Positions 17,748 through 27,354 of a stretch of 64,000 nucleotides of DNA are shown here, in pieces (position 1 is the first letter of the stretch; every line of letters starts with the position of its first letter). Source of the stretch: Aestuariivivens sediminicola (GTDB lineage: Bacteria; Bacteroidota; Bacteroidia; Flavobacteriales; Flavobacteriaceae); assembly GCF_022662015.1 (NCBI RefSeq), contig NZ_JAKMCM010000005.1, positions 248,001-312,000 on the forward strand, read 5' to 3'. The notes beneath the pieces are model-generated. The model searched no databases and was not told the origin of the DNA. It was given only the letters and a program-made list of their open reading frames with translations. A program made the translations under genes and the position numbers.

Positions 17748-19073
17748 TTAATTGCGTTTATCTTCATAAAATCGGAGTACCTTCAACAGGTCCCGATATA
17801 TTCGTTTCTCTTCTGAACTCATGTTGTCCATAGTGATTGGTGTTTTTTCATAAAAATCTGTGTTTACATTATAAAACGCACCAGTTTTATAGAGTTTGTA
17901 TTCTGTGTTTCTGGCCCATTCTTTAAGGTTAGCTTCTTTACCACTCCGTGAATACCAGCTGTAAATCCATTCCCTCGGGGTCCCCTGTTTACCAAGCAGC
18001 TGCGGCAAAAAACTTTGGCCATCCATGATGGTTTCTGTGGGGATGTCGATATTGGCCGCCGCACAGATCGTCGGCAGAAAGTCACTGAAATCTACCATAT
18101 CATAACATGTTTTAGAGGCGTCTATGGTCCCGGTCCATCGTACCATGAGCGGCACATGTGTGCCGTTTTCCGTGGTCTCCCTTTTACCCCCCGGGTAGGT
18201 CATACCTCTGAAATTCGACACAACGGGTTTGTCGGTACCATTATCACCGGTAAAGATGATCAGGGTGTTTTCGCTTAGACCCAGGGCATCAATCTTGGCA
18301 ATGATTTTCCCCACTAGCTTATCCATATAAGACATCATTTCAGGGAAATAATCCGGATTGCCCTTGTAAGTAAGAGAGCCCGGGTCTTCAGGGTCCCAGT
18401 CCTGAGATGCTGGTGTAGGGGTAAAGGGACAATGCGTGAGAATCATCGGATAGTAAGCAAAGAACGGTTCGTCCTTATTCTTCTCAATAAAGTCACATAT
18501 GAAATCACTCATAATATCAGGCGCATATTCTCCATTGTTAAAATATTTGATGGATCCATTAATCTCCAACATGGGATTCGAGTAGCGCTTGTCAATCTGC
18601 GCTTTTCCTTCTCCAGGTACTCTTCCACTGGTCGTATGCTGCCATAGACAGGAGGTATCAAAACCGAAATGCTGTGGAGCATCTTCTTCCGAGCCTAATT
18701 GCCATTTACCGGCAACAGCAGTTTTATAACCGGCATTCTTGAAATAGTTTCCAAAGGTCTTTTGGCTTCGGTCCAGCTCACCAAACTTTGTGTAGTTGCG
18801 GACATTGTACTGGCCGGTCATTATTTGGACCCTGGATGGTGTGCACAAGGGTTGAGAATGACAGTTCTCAAATCGCATGCCTTCTGATGCCAGGGCATCA
18901 ATATTTGGTGTTTTATAGGAGGTCCCCCCATTGGCGGAGATGCACTCAAATCCCAGATCATCGGCCATGATCAATACAATATTGGGTTGTTTGGTTTGAG
19001 CACTTAGTGCGAGAGGACACACCAGGGCAATGGTGATAATAAAAATTCGATACATTTTGGATGATATCATCAT
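17748..19073 (-). CDS. Sulfatase 2, arylsulfatase A-like
   Basis: 441 aa, signal peptide cleaved after ALSAQ; Met7 at 19055 is an alternative start. Formylglycine motif CTPSR (Cys about 77), metal-binding MADDLGFE, and IFTGDNGTDKPV carrying the Asp-Asn metal ligands. The short chain and the ECISANGGTSYKTPNIDAL pattern differ from sulfatases 1 and 4, so it belongs to another S1 subfamily. No lipobox: probably periplasmic. Directly downstream (30 bp) of the CE15-like gene and 9 bp before the TIM-barrel-like gene. Confidence 0.92.
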   Translation of the reverse strand: MMISSKMYRIFIITIALVCPLALSAQTKQPNIVLIMADDLGFECISANGGTSYKTPNIDALASEGMRFENCHSQPLCTPSRVQIMTGQYNVRNYTKFGELDRSQKTFGNYFKNAGYKTAVAGKWQLGSEEDAPQHFGFDTSCLWQHTTSGRVPGEGKAQIDKRYSNPMLEINGSIKYFNNGEYAPDIMSDFICDFIEKNKDEPFFAYYPMILTHCPFTPTPASQDWDPEDPGSLTYKGNPDYFPEMMSYMDKLVGKIIAKIDALGLSENTLIIFTGDNGTDKPVVSNFRGMTYPGGKRETTENGTHVPLMVRWTGTIDASKTCYDMVDFSDFLPTICAAANIDIPTETIMDGQSFLPQLLGKQGTPREWIYSWYSRSGKEANLKEWARNTEYKLYKTGAFYNVNTDFYEKTPITMDNMSSEEKRIYRDLLKVLRFYEDKRN

Positions 19074-19103
19074 GTTAAAATCATTATAGATAATAGGTTA
19101 CTG

Positions 19104-20444
19104 TCATTTATCGAAGTGGGTTCTGGCGAATTTCATGTATTGCTCCCAGTCGTAATCCGTCACATCATGCTTTCCCGTTCGCATATGATAGCCTATGGTT
19201 TGGTGAATGGGCACGTTGACTGCAGGAGGCTCCGGGTTTGACAACCCCTTTTCTCCGTAAAGTTTATAGGCCGGTGAGGCATAATAACCCGCAAGGTATT
19301 CTCCTTTGGGGTCGGCCCATCTGTCTTCTTCGGCACTGGCAATGTAAACCGGGCGTGGTGCCATCAGGGCGATGAGCATATGTTGATCTACAGGTAACTC
19401 CTTTTCGTTATCGTTGTATTTTTTAAAATTATCTGCAAACCAATGTGGGAACCGTGTATTGATAATTTTTACAGTTTCACCAAACCTTCTTCTTAATATA
19501 GCGGCCCCCATGCAACCGGAGTTATTCGAAATGGCCATATCAATTCTGTCATCGATGACGCCGGACCATAGTGCAGCTTTACCCAATCTGGAATGTCCCA
19601 TGACAATGATTTTCGAATCGGTGCTTAGCGGATTATATTCGATAACATCAATAACCTTGGTAATGCCCCATGCCCAGGCTGATATGGCCCCCCATGCATC
19701 ACTTTTGGGTTTATCTTCCCCCTGTTCGTAAAAGAGAGGATGAATGCCGTTTGAAAAATCGTTGAAATCAGGGTCTACATCACCATAATAAAAGGTGTAA
19801 AGTCCAAAGCCGTTGGCAATAATCTTCTCCAATGGAAACCTGGAACTGCTCGTACCTCGTGATGCCTCGGTGGCTTTATGATCTACCACACCCGAAGTAT
19901 CAGAGTTTTTTCTCATTCTCACCCAGGAGGATGTTATCACGATATTGGGATCATTGATAATAGTCTGGTTTCCTCTAAAATTAGGGACAAGAAATACCGG
20001 GGGCGATGTGACGGATTTTGGTAAATAGGCAAGAACCTCAATGTCAAGTTGTTTGCCATGGCTCTCAAAGGTCAGTTTCCATTGCTGCCTTATTGCGGTA
20101 TTATTTAAAGCAGTCTCATTGCGATCAACAACTTCAATGGTGTGCTGTAAGTCCTTTAAAGGCAGTTTTCCATAGACTTCCTCAAGGAATATATCCAGTA
20201 TCTCATGTCGTCTGATATGTTCCCAGTCCGCCACATTTTGAACCTTTTGCCCATTGGCAAGGATTAAAAGTTCCGGTAGGTCGTAAGGTTCAACCAGACG
20301 TTCATCCACGTTGAATAGTTCAGGTTGTCCGAAACTATAGCCGACATGGAAAATACTCAATACGGTAATTATATAAATGAGTTGAGGTATATCCTGATAC
20401 CGATATGACCTGTTTCTAAACAATAGGGTACTAAGCGTTTTCAT
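19104..20444 (-). CDS. CE15-like carbohydrate esterase
   Basis: Alpha/beta hydrolase of about 447 aa resembling bacterial glucuronoyl esterases (CE15), often annotated acetyl-xylan esterase. Nucleophile Ser about 285 in VMGHSRLGKAALW; catalytic His in the C-terminal TGKHDVTDYDW. After strand 6 it reads SNNSGCMGAAI, with Asn where several CE15 enzymes have the acidic triad residue, so the acid must come from elsewhere (as in a subset of bacterial members) or activity is altered. The start at 20444 (MKTLSTLLFRNRS...) is preferred over 20525, because a -7 box at 20465-20472 would lie inside the longer version. First gene of the 12.7-20.4 kb operon. Confidence 0.85.
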   Translation of the reverse strand: MKTLSTLLFRNRSYRYQDIPQLIYIITVLSIFHVGYSFGQPELFNVDERLVEPYDLPELLILANGQKVQNVADWEHIRRHEILDIFLEEVYGKLPLKDLQHTIEVVDRNETALNNTAIRQQWKLTFESHGKQLDIEVLAYLPKSVTSPPVFLVPNFRGNQTIINDPNIVITSSWVRMRKNSDTSGVVDHKATEASRGTSSSRFPLEKIIANGFGLYTFYYGDVDPDFNDFSNGIHPLFYEQGEDKPKSDAWGAISAWAWGITKVIDVIEYNPLSTDSKIIVMGHSRLGKAALWSGVIDDRIDMAISNNSGCMGAAILRRRFGETVKIINTRFPHWFADNFKKYNDNEKELPVDQHMLIALMAPRPVYIASAEEDRWADPKGEYLAGYYASPAYKLYGEKGLSNPEPPAVNVPIHQTIGYHMRTGKHDVTDYDWEQYMKFARTHFDK

Positions 20445-20464
20445 ATATCTGTTAGTTTCAAATT

Positions 20465-20491
20465 CAAACCTAAGAATCGTGTGTCGAGCAA
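20465..20491 (-). promoter_or_regulatory. Promoter of the CE15-sulfatase 1 operon
   Basis: On the minus strand a TTG (20491-20489) lies 16 bp before TAGGTTTG (20472-20465), a near-canonical Bacteroidota promoter, 20 bp before the ATG at 20444. No TGTAACA pair is found nearby, unlike the other PUL promoters. Confidence 0.5.
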
Positions 20492-20683
20492 TACACTTTG
20501 TTCCCTCGGTATATCGTCCCCGCATCCTTTAAATGGCGCAGATTTTTAAAAATACGATAAACCTCCTTAACATTCAGATACCAATGTGTCCTTTTTTTGA
20601 CCTCATCCAACAAAAGATCATTCGGTTCTAAACCCTAATTTCAGATTGATCTCGAATTTGTTCTTCTTGCTTTCAAGCCATAC

Positions 20684-22171
20684 TTATTTCATGAGCACAT
20701 CGGAGTAGGTATACTTGGGTTTGTTATCCGTTTTCCATTGCAAATCAATAAAGGGGTCATTGGTGTCTTCGAGGTGATTTAACAAAGCCTGGTGTAATTC
20801 TTTAATTTCCGCATCGTAACCCATTCCTGTATATATTGGACTGAGTTGATATGGATCCTTTTGCCTGTCATAAAGCACAGCACCATTAATCACCTTATCT
20901 GCTTTGTAGAGTTCTTTGGCCAACACATAGGTATACCGTGCTGTATAAACCGCACGCCATGCGCGATCCCTTTCCGAGGGGGTGCCCTGATCGAAGGAGC
21001 AAAAGGCGGTATCAGGCAGTTCCTGTGCTTTACCCATGAGTGCCGGGGCAAAATTACCGCCATCCATAGAAGCCGGTATCTCGATTCCCGCCAAACCTAA
21101 AAGGGTAGGAGTCATATCGACGGTGGCAAATGGATTGGAAATAACCCCCGACTGCACTTTATCTTTATATGAAATTAAACAGGGAATGCCTAAGGACTCC
21201 TCGTACCATATGCCTTTGGTCATTCTGCCATGGGACCCTAACATTTCACCGTGGTCAGAGGTAAAAATAATAATGGTATTGTCGAATAGGTCATGTGCCT
21301 TGAGGAAGGAAACCATACGTCCAAAATTTTCATCAATGGAGGAGATCGCACCGAAGTACCCGGGCAATATGGGCCAGCTTTCATCTTTGACTTTCCCTAC
21401 CGGTCTTACATTTTCTCTGCGATGTAAATTTTTTGGATTTGGATACAGCTTTTCCCATTTCTCAGGAGCGGCATAACCATAGCCATACTTTATTTTTCCC
21501 TTAAAGCGCTTCCCGGGTTGGTTCCTGTCCTCAAAGCCTTTACCCCCTCCCGTGTGGGGTGGACCGTAGGACACGACCATACAGAATGGTTCCCCTTTAA
21601 TGGAGTCAAGATAATGAATGGATTGATCGGTAATCCAATCCGGTTCCCAGGTGTCTTTAATGACCTGGGCCTCCGTTCTATTCTGAATGTAATAGCCCTG
21701 ATTAAAGGGGACGTGGTGACGCGATGTGATCCAGTAATCAAAACCATGTCTGCGTTCTTTGGGCACAAACCTTTCATCCTGACCATCCAGATGCAGTTTT
21801 CCGATATAGGCCGTATGATAGCCTTCGGCTTTAGCGATATCTCCCAATGTTAGAGACTGGGTGGATAATCTAACCTTATTGCCAAAAACACCATGTGTCT
21901 GCGGATACTGTCCGGTGAAAATTGTGGCTCTGCTGGGGGCACAAATGGGTCGGTTGGTGACGGCGTGTTCAAAATACACCGCCTCTTGGGCAAAACGGTC
22001 CAGATGAGGTGTTATTACCGGGTCCTGATTGGTAAAACCCAATGCTTGTCTCCGCCACTGATCGCTGATCACAAACAGGATGTTGGGTCTGTCATTGCGA
22101 TGTTGTGCACACAGTACCTCAGCACTTATCATTAGCATCAGTACGGCAATAATTGTTATGGTCTTATTCAT
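20684..22171 (-). CDS. Sulfatase 3, choline-sulfatase/AtsG-like
   Basis: 495 aa with a signal peptide (MNKTITIIAVLMLMISAEVLCAQ). Formylglycine motif CAPSR (Cys about 77) in TNRPICAPSRATIFTGQYP, first metal-binding region FVISDQWRRQ (a single Asp followed by Gln, as in some S1 subfamilies), and TSDHGEMLGSHG. The motif layout matches the choline-sulfatase-like group. Downstream of the beta-helix gene by 30 bp, hence the same transcript from the operator at 23.85 kb. Confidence 0.92.
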   Translation of the reverse strand: MNKTITIIAVLMLMISAEVLCAQHRNDRPNILFVISDQWRRQALGFTNQDPVITPHLDRFAQEAVYFEHAVTNRPICAPSRATIFTGQYPQTHGVFGNKVRLSTQSLTLGDIAKAEGYHTAYIGKLHLDGQDERFVPKERRHGFDYWITSRHHVPFNQGYYIQNRTEAQVIKDTWEPDWITDQSIHYLDSIKGEPFCMVVSYGPPHTGGGKGFEDRNQPGKRFKGKIKYGYGYAAPEKWEKLYPNPKNLHRRENVRPVGKVKDESWPILPGYFGAISSIDENFGRMVSFLKAHDLFDNTIIIFTSDHGEMLGSHGRMTKGIWYEESLGIPCLISYKDKVQSGVISNPFATVDMTPTLLGLAGIEIPASMDGGNFAPALMGKAQELPDTAFCSFDQGTPSERDRAWRAVYTARYTYVLAKELYKADKVINGAVLYDRQKDPYQLSPIYTGMGYDAEIKELHQALLNHLEDTNDPFIDLQWKTDNKPKYTYSDVLMK

Positions 22172-22201
22172 TTTTTATTATGCTTGGTAATCCATGAGAT
22201 G

Positions 22202-23740
22202 TTACTTTTTTATAATTTTTTCAGTCGTCGCACCATTAAGCTGTAATACATAAAGTCCGGAACGGAAAGGAGTGAGGTCGATATATCCCGGGTCGGCGTC
22301 AAGCGACGCTTCATAGACCTTAATACCGCGGATATCAAAGAGATTAATGTGGGATACTGGTTTTGAAAAATGGACACGGTCTTCAGTAACAGAGGGAAAG
22401 GAAATCCTTTTGTGGTTACGCTGCTCATTATCATATACAGATAGGGCTTCGATGGTCAGGTTGATGTATTTTACGGCATCGCAAACCGGATCCTCATAAA
22501 CATCTGCGAAAAAGGCCGATGCTGTATATACTGTTCCAGTGTTTGCAGTGTAGCTTTCGGTAGCCGTTATGTTCAGGGTCTCTGTGCCACAATCCGTAAG
22601 TTCCGAAAGGGGCTGGCCATTGTCGATCTGATAGGGATTATTCTCCATACTATTGTTTGCGCCGCATATGGCACTGGCTTCAGGGGTAACCAGAAACCCT
22701 CTGGCAAAGGAGTTTCTCAAGGTGCTATTCATGACCTTTCCGCAGTCCACATTAAAAAAGGCCACACAGTCGTCACCGGGCGAGTCGATATAGCAATTCT
22801 CAACGATCATATCGGTTGATACGGTATCCGCTGGTTGATTCATTTGCGGACCTCCTGAGGGGGTAGACAAACAGGGCATCTGTCCATTAACAGGGGCACC
22901 TCGTTCTATTCTGCAGCCCCTTAAGATAAGCTGAGAAAACCCACCTCTAACAAGGCCCCTGGAGCTCCCTGTCCACTTGACGTTCTCAAAAACAACATCG
23001 CCACCGCGATTAATCCAATAGGTTTCCCCTTCATGTTTGGATTTTACGCCAACCAGGTCCCCGATGTTATAGTTTGATAAGTTTTGGTTCGGATTGTTTA
23101 AATAAAACTTCCAGGTGGTTCCACTAATCAATTCCGGATACAGGTAAGCACCATCTCTATAGCCCCATGGCACTTGTTGGTTATCTGTCTGTATGACCTG
23201 AGGATCGGTTGTGCTATTGGTATACCTCCTGAAATAACGCCCCTGAGACCATTCGTTATATAATTCCAATGGACTGGGAAACCCGTTTTGGATGTCGAGC
23301 ACAAGTTCTCCGGCTGCAACACTTACCACCACACCCTGAGTAACGGTATAGCCCGATCGACCCATGTGCATATCACGGAATGTGATCCTGTATACATCCA
23401 GTCCATTTATCATGTCCTGTCTCGTATCGGTAAATATAAGGGTGGTTAAATTCATACCGGCACCCTTAAAAATGAGTCTGCCATTCGGACCGGGTGCAAA
23501 CCCGGACCTCAGGTCTATGCCATGGCTGTTATTCCCGCCAATGGTGTAGGTTCCGGCATCAATGGTGACGATGATGGTGTCGTTCGGGCTGTTTAAAAAA
23601 TGGGTTTTGGCGTCTGAGATGATACTGGCGAACCCCGTCTGGGTAACTCCGTAGATTGTGTTTAAATTCCATATGATCTCTGCAGCCTCTGCCTGAATAT
23701 AAATTAATGAGGCGATAAAATATACTAAGCTTTTCTTCAT
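22202..23740 (-). CDS. Secreted right-handed beta-helix protein with T9SS signal
   Basis: About 512 aa. Signal peptide MKKSLVYFIASLIYIQAEA; the start at 23740 is preferred because the longer ORF start (23824) lies upstream of the predicted -7 box. Beta-helix body with recurrent strand-turn repeats (NGLDVYRITFRDMHMG, MIVENCYIDSPGDDCV). It has an Asp-Asp pair at about residues 323-324, the same place as in the GH110 enzymes of this locus. The C-terminal domain (about 440-512, ending ATTEKIIKK) is a type A T9SS sorting signal, so it should be secreted or surface-attached. Likely a glycosidase or lyase on the same polymer; family not assigned. Confidence 0.82.
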   Translation of the reverse strand: MKKSLVYFIASLIYIQAEAAEIIWNLNTIYGVTQTGFASIISDAKTHFLNSPNDTIIVTIDAGTYTIGGNNSHGIDLRSGFAPGPNGRLIFKGAGMNLTTLIFTDTRQDMINGLDVYRITFRDMHMGRSGYTVTQGVVVSVAAGELVLDIQNGFPSPLELYNEWSQGRYFRRYTNSTTDPQVIQTDNQQVPWGYRDGAYLYPELISGTTWKFYLNNPNQNLSNYNIGDLVGVKSKHEGETYWINRGGDVVFENVKWTGSSRGLVRGGFSQLILRGCRIERGAPVNGQMPCLSTPSGGPQMNQPADTVSTDMIVENCYIDSPGDDCVAFFNVDCGKVMNSTLRNSFARGFLVTPEASAICGANNSMENNPYQIDNGQPLSELTDCGTETLNITATESYTANTGTVYTASAFFADVYEDPVCDAVKYINLTIEALSVYDNEQRNHKRISFPSVTEDRVHFSKPVSHINLFDIRGIKVYEASLDADPGYIDLTPFRSGLYVLQLNGATTEKIIKK

Positions 23741-23812
23741 GACTTCTGAATCAATTAAGCCGCGCAACCTTGTATCTCCAAGTTCAAAAAAGGTTGCTGA
23801 ATGGCCTATTAC

Positions 23813-23820
23813 CAAAGGTA
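23813..23820 (-). promoter_or_regulatory. -7 box of the beta-helix/sulfatase 3 operon
   Basis: CAAAGGTA on plus, TACCTTTG on minus: perfect TAnnTTTG. It lies 31 bp downstream (in the sense of transcription) of the paired TGTAACA operator and 72 bp before the ATG at 23740. Confidence 0.55.
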
Positions 23821-23851
23821 TCAATAAGCATCTAAAACGGGATTGCGATAT

Positions 23852-23879
23852 TGTAACAATAAATGCAAGGATTGTAACA
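23852..23879 (-). promoter_or_regulatory. HTCS-type operator: TGTAACA direct repeat, 21-bp period
   Basis: Half-sites TGTAACA at 23852-23858 and 23873-23879, spaced exactly 21 bp (two helical turns), flanked by A/T. The same arrangement recurs at 36.35, 43.1, 43.2 and 57.6 kb. The spacing matches AraC-family tandem half-sites, so the locus HTCS is the likely binder (inference). Confidence 0.6.
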
Positions 23880-23891
23880 TAAATGAAGCAC

Positions 23892-25355
23892 CTATTTGTT
23901 TTGTATCATCCCGGAGGTCATTCTTCCTTTAAAATAGGCGTTGAAAGGGTAATGATTAAATGCGGATACATCGGCCCATTTTTTTGGGATAAATTGCTGT
24001 AATCCGCGGATGATACCCTGATGTGCTTCACTGCTTGCCAGATTATCCCACTCATTCGGATCCTGTTCCATGTCATACAATTCTTGGGAGCCGTCTTCAT
24101 ATTGGATCAAGCGGTATTGGGCAGTTCTGATTGCAATATTTCCCTTACCATAGTTTGAGATGGCCGGATAAGGCCAATCCATATCCGGTTTCTGTATCAA
24201 TCCGGCGAGGGAATGGCCCTCATTTAAGGTATTTGGAGTGAGATGACATAATTCGAGCAGCGTTGGGTATATATCCAGAAGCTGAACCGCGTGCCCGATG
24301 GTCTGTCCGCCACGAGCATGGATATCCTTAAAAATCAGAACTGTCCTGGTATCCCGTTCCCAAAGAGCCTGTTTGGCAAACCGGTTCTTTTCCCCCATAT
24401 GATAGCCATGATCAGACCACAATACGACAATCGTATTATTGGCGTATTTCGATTTGGCCAATGCATCGAGTACTTTTCCCACCTGTGCATCAACAAAGGC
24501 GGTGCAGGCCATATAGGCCTGTACGGCATATTTCCATTCATTGGAGGCGATGAGCTCCTCTGTTGTCGGCATCATGGGAGCATGGGTAACCTGCTTACCA
24601 AAATCCGGTATGTCGTCATAGTCGTCTTCTTTATAAGGTGGTGTTTTAATATGATCGACTGGAAACAAGTCGAACCATTTTTTCGGGACGTACCAGGGCA
24701 CATGTGGTCTTACAAAACCCACGGCCAGGAAAAACGGTTTTTCGTGTTCCTGTTCCAATTTATTTACAGCCCATTTCGCGCTTTTAAAGTCGGGCATGAG
24801 TTCATCCTTATCCGGATAAGGTCCCCAATCGGTTTGGGTAGAGCCAACCTTACCTTTTATTTTAGAGGGATCGTATTTAAATCGTTCTTTTGGTTTGGGT
24901 CCAAATTTGCCAAGTGTCCCCCCGTATTCATCAAATGTTTTGGCCCCGTCACCATTGTGATAAATTTTTCCAACGGCCATGGTTTTATAACCGTATTGCT
25001 CAAAATAATCGGGCATAAAAATGGCTTTACTGGTCAGGGCATTTGACTTTCTTATGTCATCGTCTCTGAGTTGCAGGTAATTCCCACTTGTAGATGGATA
25101 AAGTCCGGTCATGATACTTGCCCTTGAAGGACCACATATGGGCGCCTGACAATGGGCATTGGTAAACAAGGCGCCCTGTTCGGCCAATCGATCGATGTTG
25201 GGTGTTGGGACCTGAATAGCGCCATGCATACAATTCACATAATCGTTCAAGTCATCAATGGCAATGAACAGGACATTTGGTTTTTCCTGACCAAACAGGG
25301 ATGCACTTAGCGTGAGTAGAACGCATGTCAGATAATGAATTTTAACGGTTCTCAT
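23892..25355 (-). CDS. Sulfatase 4, iduronate-2-sulfatase-like
   Basis: 487 aa, signal peptide ending SLFGQ. Formylglycine motif CGPSR (Cys about 74), FIAIDDLNDYVNCMHG metal site, WSDHGYHMGEKNRFAKQ. Closest in this window to sulfatase 1: both share the TPNIDRLAEQG and GPSRASIMTGLYPST pattern of S1_7-type enzymes, which suggests paralogues with different regiospecificity. Follows sulfatase 5 by 91 bp; no separate operator or -7 box was found, so read-through from sulfatase 5 is likely. Confidence 0.92.
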   Translation of the reverse strand: MRTVKIHYLTCVLLTLSASLFGQEKPNVLFIAIDDLNDYVNCMHGAIQVPTPNIDRLAEQGALFTNAHCQAPICGPSRASIMTGLYPSTSGNYLQLRDDDIRKSNALTSKAIFMPDYFEQYGYKTMAVGKIYHNGDGAKTFDEYGGTLGKFGPKPKERFKYDPSKIKGKVGSTQTDWGPYPDKDELMPDFKSAKWAVNKLEQEHEKPFFLAVGFVRPHVPWYVPKKWFDLFPVDHIKTPPYKEDDYDDIPDFGKQVTHAPMMPTTEELIASNEWKYAVQAYMACTAFVDAQVGKVLDALAKSKYANNTIVVLWSDHGYHMGEKNRFAKQALWERDTRTVLIFKDIHARGGQTIGHAVQLLDIYPTLLELCHLTPNTLNEGHSLAGLIQKPDMDWPYPAISNYGKGNIAIRTAQYRLIQYEDGSQELYDMEQDPNEWDNLASSEAHQGIIRGLQQFIPKKWADVSAFNHYPFNAYFKGRMTSGMIQNK

Positions 25356-25446
25356 GTTGTTGTGTTATTACAAGTGTTTTGAATCGGAGGACAGATCGTT
25401 TTAAATGGAATCTATTCGAATATTAACTACCGAAATACATCTCGGG

Positions 25447-26985
25447 TTAAGAGGGCATCAACAGTTTCAGCACCTTTCCATCCTTTTCAGGGTATAGGGC
25501 ACCTTTGTCTTTCATGTCCTGAATTAATGTACGCATCATCCGTTTAAGTTGCTTCGGATTCTTATCAGCTAAATTGATAGTTTCAAATGGATCATCCTTG
25601 AGGTTGAACAGTTCGTACCGTGCTGGGCCATCGATCTGGTAATGGTAAACAATTTTCCAGTTCGAATCCACCAGACTGGTAAAATAATCGGTACGATGGT
25701 TATGCGGATAATGATTAAGAAACACCTCATGTCGCTGTCGATGGCGTTTCCCTTTCAGCTGATCTTGCAGACTAAAACCATCCAGGACATAGGATTCAGG
25801 CCATGTCACATGAGCCACCCGACATATTGTGGGGAACAGGTCCATAATGGTACCCATCTGTTCCTGTATCGCATCTGCTGCAACGGGCCATTTTTGTTGT
25901 GCTACTGCGTTCTTATCCGGGGTCACCCATGAAGCGATAAACGGCACCCGCATCCCACCTTCCCAGTGCATCCCTTTTTTACCCTTTAGTGGTGCTGCAC
26001 TGCTGTACCCGTTCACAACGGGGAGGGGTGCATCAGAGCCGTTGTCTCCGAGGAAAAAGAGAAGCGTGTTGTCGCCCAATCCGAGATCCTCCACATGTCG
26101 CATGATATCACCCAATGATTTGTCAATACCCTCTATCAGCGTGGCATAGGCCTTAGCTTTTTCCGGCTTATCCGAATCCTGATAGTGTGCTTCGAATCGC
26201 GGATCTGAATAGAACGGAGCGTGGACGGCGTAGTGCGCCATATAGAGGAAGAAGGGTTTGCCTTCTTCTTTGGCCCTGGACATGGCGGTATTGGCTTCCA
26301 AAGTCAGGGCTTCAGTCAAAAAGATGTCCTGGCCATAGTATTTTTCCAATCCGGGTACGGCCCTGTTCTTGTTACCTCCTGTATGACCGAAGCTTTCTGT
26401 CCCCAGATAGCTTCCGGGTTGGCCAATGGAACTTCCGGCAATATTGACATCAAATCCCAAATTCCGGGGGTCTTCCCCCTCACTGTTAAATGGTCCGAAA
26501 TGTGCCTTACCCACATGTATCGTCTTATACCCTGCCTGCTGTAAGAGCCCTGGCAGAGTTATCGAAGCCCTGGTTAGTCCGTTCCAGTTCCACTGGGGTG
26601 GGCCATAATCGCCACGGTTGTTATTTTCGGATCTGATCCAATTGGTCACCCCGTGTCGGGCAGAGTTCTGTCCTGACATGATGGTAGTCCGCGTGGGCGA
26701 ACAGACCGAATGGGCATAAAAATTGGTAAAGCGAATCCCTTTTTCCGAAAGTTCTTGCATATGGGGTGTGATGTAAAAGGCATTCAGGGGATGTTTAACG
26801 GCAGTACCGTCAGCATCGGTAAGAAAGGGAACCGAGGTGTCCATGAGACCCATATCGTCCACGAGAAATACGATGATGTTTGGAGATGTATTTTCTTGTT
26901 CCCGGGAAGCACACGAGGTCATCCAAAACAGAACGAGTAGTGTAAGGACGGAAACCCCTGATTTAAATTTGAGATACCTTGTCAT
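25447..26985 (-). CDS. Sulfatase 5, galactose-sulfatase-like lipoprotein
   Basis: 512 aa lipoprotein (lipobox WMTSC). Formylglycine motif CSPTR (Cys about 95), metal site FLVDDMGLMDTSVPF, FLGDNGSDAPLP. The SPTRTTIMSGQNSARHGVTNW pattern resembles S1 subfamilies that act on galactose sulfates (S1_16-like, moderate confidence). First gene of a two-sulfatase unit with sulfatase 4. The 369 bp upstream contains no TGTAACA pair, so its control is unclear. Confidence 0.92.
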   Translation of the reverse strand: MTRYLKFKSGVSVLTLLVLFWMTSCASREQENTSPNIIVFLVDDMGLMDTSVPFLTDADGTAVKHPLNAFYITPHMQELSEKGIRFTNFYAHSVCSPTRTTIMSGQNSARHGVTNWIRSENNNRGDYGPPQWNWNGLTRASITLPGLLQQAGYKTIHVGKAHFGPFNSEGEDPRNLGFDVNIAGSSIGQPGSYLGTESFGHTGGNKNRAVPGLEKYYGQDIFLTEALTLEANTAMSRAKEEGKPFFLYMAHYAVHAPFYSDPRFEAHYQDSDKPEKAKAYATLIEGIDKSLGDIMRHVEDLGLGDNTLLFFLGDNGSDAPLPVVNGYSSAAPLKGKKGMHWEGGMRVPFIASWVTPDKNAVAQQKWPVAADAIQEQMGTIMDLFPTICRVAHVTWPESYVLDGFSLQDQLKGKRHRQRHEVFLNHYPHNHRTDYFTSLVDSNWKIVYHYQIDGPARYELFNLKDDPFETINLADKNPKQLKRMMRTLIQDMKDKGALYPEKDGKVLKLLMPS

Positions 26986-27354
26986 TTGATGCGGATCATT
27001 TTATTTTTTAACCTTATGGAGGTCATTATTCATGATGTGTACTAAATTAAGTAATCCGCTCGAATACCTGCACTGTACGGATGAATTAAATGCTATGTAT
27101 TCAAGCAGGTCCCTACCGGCATCAGGCAGATATTGGGAATCTGTCGGATGGTAAGACGGTTTCAAACCGTTTCATCCGGTATTCTAAACTGATATCCATC
27201 ATTTCCTTTTAAGCCTGAGAGCACTACATTAGTGAACGTCAGAAGCTTGCATGCTACATTCCAAAGTGGTCCGGATTTATGCTTCATCAATGATTTCGGA
27301 CATCAATCCTGTTGGCCTCTGTTAATTTTAGAAACATTCTAAAGCAATACCGTT
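26986..27354. other. Divergent intergenic region with a two-part hairpin
   Basis: 369 bp between sulfatase 5 (minus) and the small lipoprotein (plus). It contains an inverted repeat at 27145-27178: outer arms CGGATG/CATCCG and inner arms ACGGTT/AACCGT. No TGTAACA pair and no convincing TAnnTTTG promoter for either gene was seen. Confidence 0.5.
27145..27178. repeat. Nested inverted repeat
   Basis: Outer stem CGGATG (27145-27150) with CATCCG (27173-27178). Inner stem ACGGTT (27156-27161) with AACCGT (27165-27170). No T-run on either side, so not a typical terminator; possible operator or RNA structure. Confidence 0.4.
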
